This document shows positions 62,574 to 64,000 of a DNA stretch of 64,000 nt, in pieces. The position numbers and the translations under genes are program-made. Source of the stretch: Gammaproteobacteria bacterium (GTDB lineage: Bacteria; Pseudomonadota; Gammaproteobacteria; DSM-16500); NCBI GenBank assembly GCA_021324305.1, contig JAJPJI010000020.1, positions 1 to 64,000 on the forward strand. The letters are read 5' to 3'. Each line of letters opens with the position of its first letter. Position 1 is the first letter of the stretch. The notes below the pieces were generated by a model, which was not told where the DNA came from, did no database searches, and saw nothing but the letters and a program-made list of their open reading frames with translations.

Positions 62574-62720
62574 ATGAGACCAGACGATAAAGCACATAAC
62601 CAGGGACAAAAATCATACGACCCTAAACAGCAACAGCAGCAACAACGTCAGCAGCAACAGCAACAACAAAGACGACCACAACAAGGTCCGTATCAAAAGC
62701 AACAGGATCAAAAAAAATAA
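62574..62720 (+). CDS. Glutamine-rich microprotein
   Basis: A 48-residue frame with an excellent AGGAGG ribosome site 5 bases before the ATG, an extended -10 promoter upstream and a perfect hairpin downstream, so it looks like a complete small gene. The peptide starts MRPDDKAHNQGQKSYDPK, then has two poly-Gln runs (six and seven Gln) broken by Arg, and ends GPYQKQQDQKK. Gln is 21 of 48 residues and the charge is strongly basic. It is presumably disordered and might bind nucleic acid or assemble. I know no family. CAA and CAG codons are mixed, which argues against a fresh simple-repeat expansion. Confidence 0.7.
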   Translation: MRPDDKAHNQGQKSYDPKQQQQQQRQQQQQQQRRPQQGPYQKQQDQKK

Positions 62721-62729
62721 TGGAGTATT

Positions 62730-62754
62730 CCTCAGTGGCTGAAAGCCACTGAGG
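62730..62754. terminator. Perfect hairpin between the microprotein and ligA
   Basis: CCTCAGTGGCT and AGCCACTGAGG form an 11-base stem with a GAA loop. It lies 9 bases after the microprotein stop and 23 bases after the convergent ligA stop. The T-tract is poor on both strands, but the stem is very stable. Confidence 0.7.
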
Positions 62755-62777
62755 ACCATTATCAGTATCAATCGAAA

Positions 62778-64000
<1,223 letters not shown>

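Overview
The window reads as a chromosomal segment of a gammaproteobacterium, and the gene set fits the order Legionellales (Legionella/Coxiella/Aquicella-like) best. The pointers are the very large NAD-glutamate dehydrogenase, a uvrY/letA-type regulator directly upstream of uvrC, the dnaQ-rnhA-yafS order, a well-developed fatty-acid oxidation set and low-to-moderate GC. This placement is inferred from gene content; no 16S rRNA or species marker lies in the window. Most of it is ordinary, densely packed chromosome. I see no CRISPR array, prophage, transposase or rRNA.

Layout. 1-6.4 kb (minus strand): a truncated haloalkane-dehalogenase-like hydrolase without the catalytic residues, the large glutamate dehydrogenase, tsaB and 7Fe ferredoxin. 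6.4-12.6 kb: a tRNA-Gly/Cys/Leu cluster, pgsA, uvrC, uvrY, tRNA-Ser, dnaQ, rnhA and yafS. 13-24 kb: mltD, two small secreted four-cysteine proteins, a FadL porin, a thioredoxin-fold protein, a PilT-family ATPase, a DPM1-like glycosyltransferase divergent from a GT-C-like membrane protein, and a coiled-coil protein. 24-30 kb: an operon fadE-fadI-fadJ. 30-35 kb: a purine permease, an exported carbonic anhydrase, an NmrA-like oxidoreductase and a haem-oxygenase-fold di-metal enzyme. 34.6-35.6 kb: a non-coding stretch with dispersed palindromic and direct repeats. 35.6-42.8 kb (minus): nagZ, hpt, a DUF1189 membrane protein, a second fadE and a membrane phosphatase/sulfatase-like protein. 42.9-45.6 kb (plus): prmB, an indoleamine-2,3-dioxygenase-like haem protein and a small unknown. 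45.6-51.5 kb (minus): hslO, an RND pump pair, yciB and bolA. 51.7-52.9 kb: smr and udk. 53-62.3 kb: a second FadL, two GGDEF-EAL proteins flanking a PLP decarboxylase/N-acetyltransferase fusion, and a pseudo-amidotransferase/transglutaminase fusion. 62.5-64 kb: a glutamine-rich microprotein and the 3' part of ligA.

How the genes work together. Two FadL porins, two FadE-type acyl-CoA dehydrogenases, thiolase and the hydratase/dehydrogenase form a near-complete long-chain fatty-acid degradation route. The least ordinary stretch is 54-62 kb. There, a c-di-GMP protein with an intact EAL site but a dead GGDEF site, and another with a GGDEF-like motif but a damaged EAL site, bracket a single-chain amine-making and amine-acylating enzyme. 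Next to them is a fusion whose amidotransferase half lacks both key catalytic residues while its transglutaminase half keeps its triad. All functional statements come from motif reading by eye; no database search was run.
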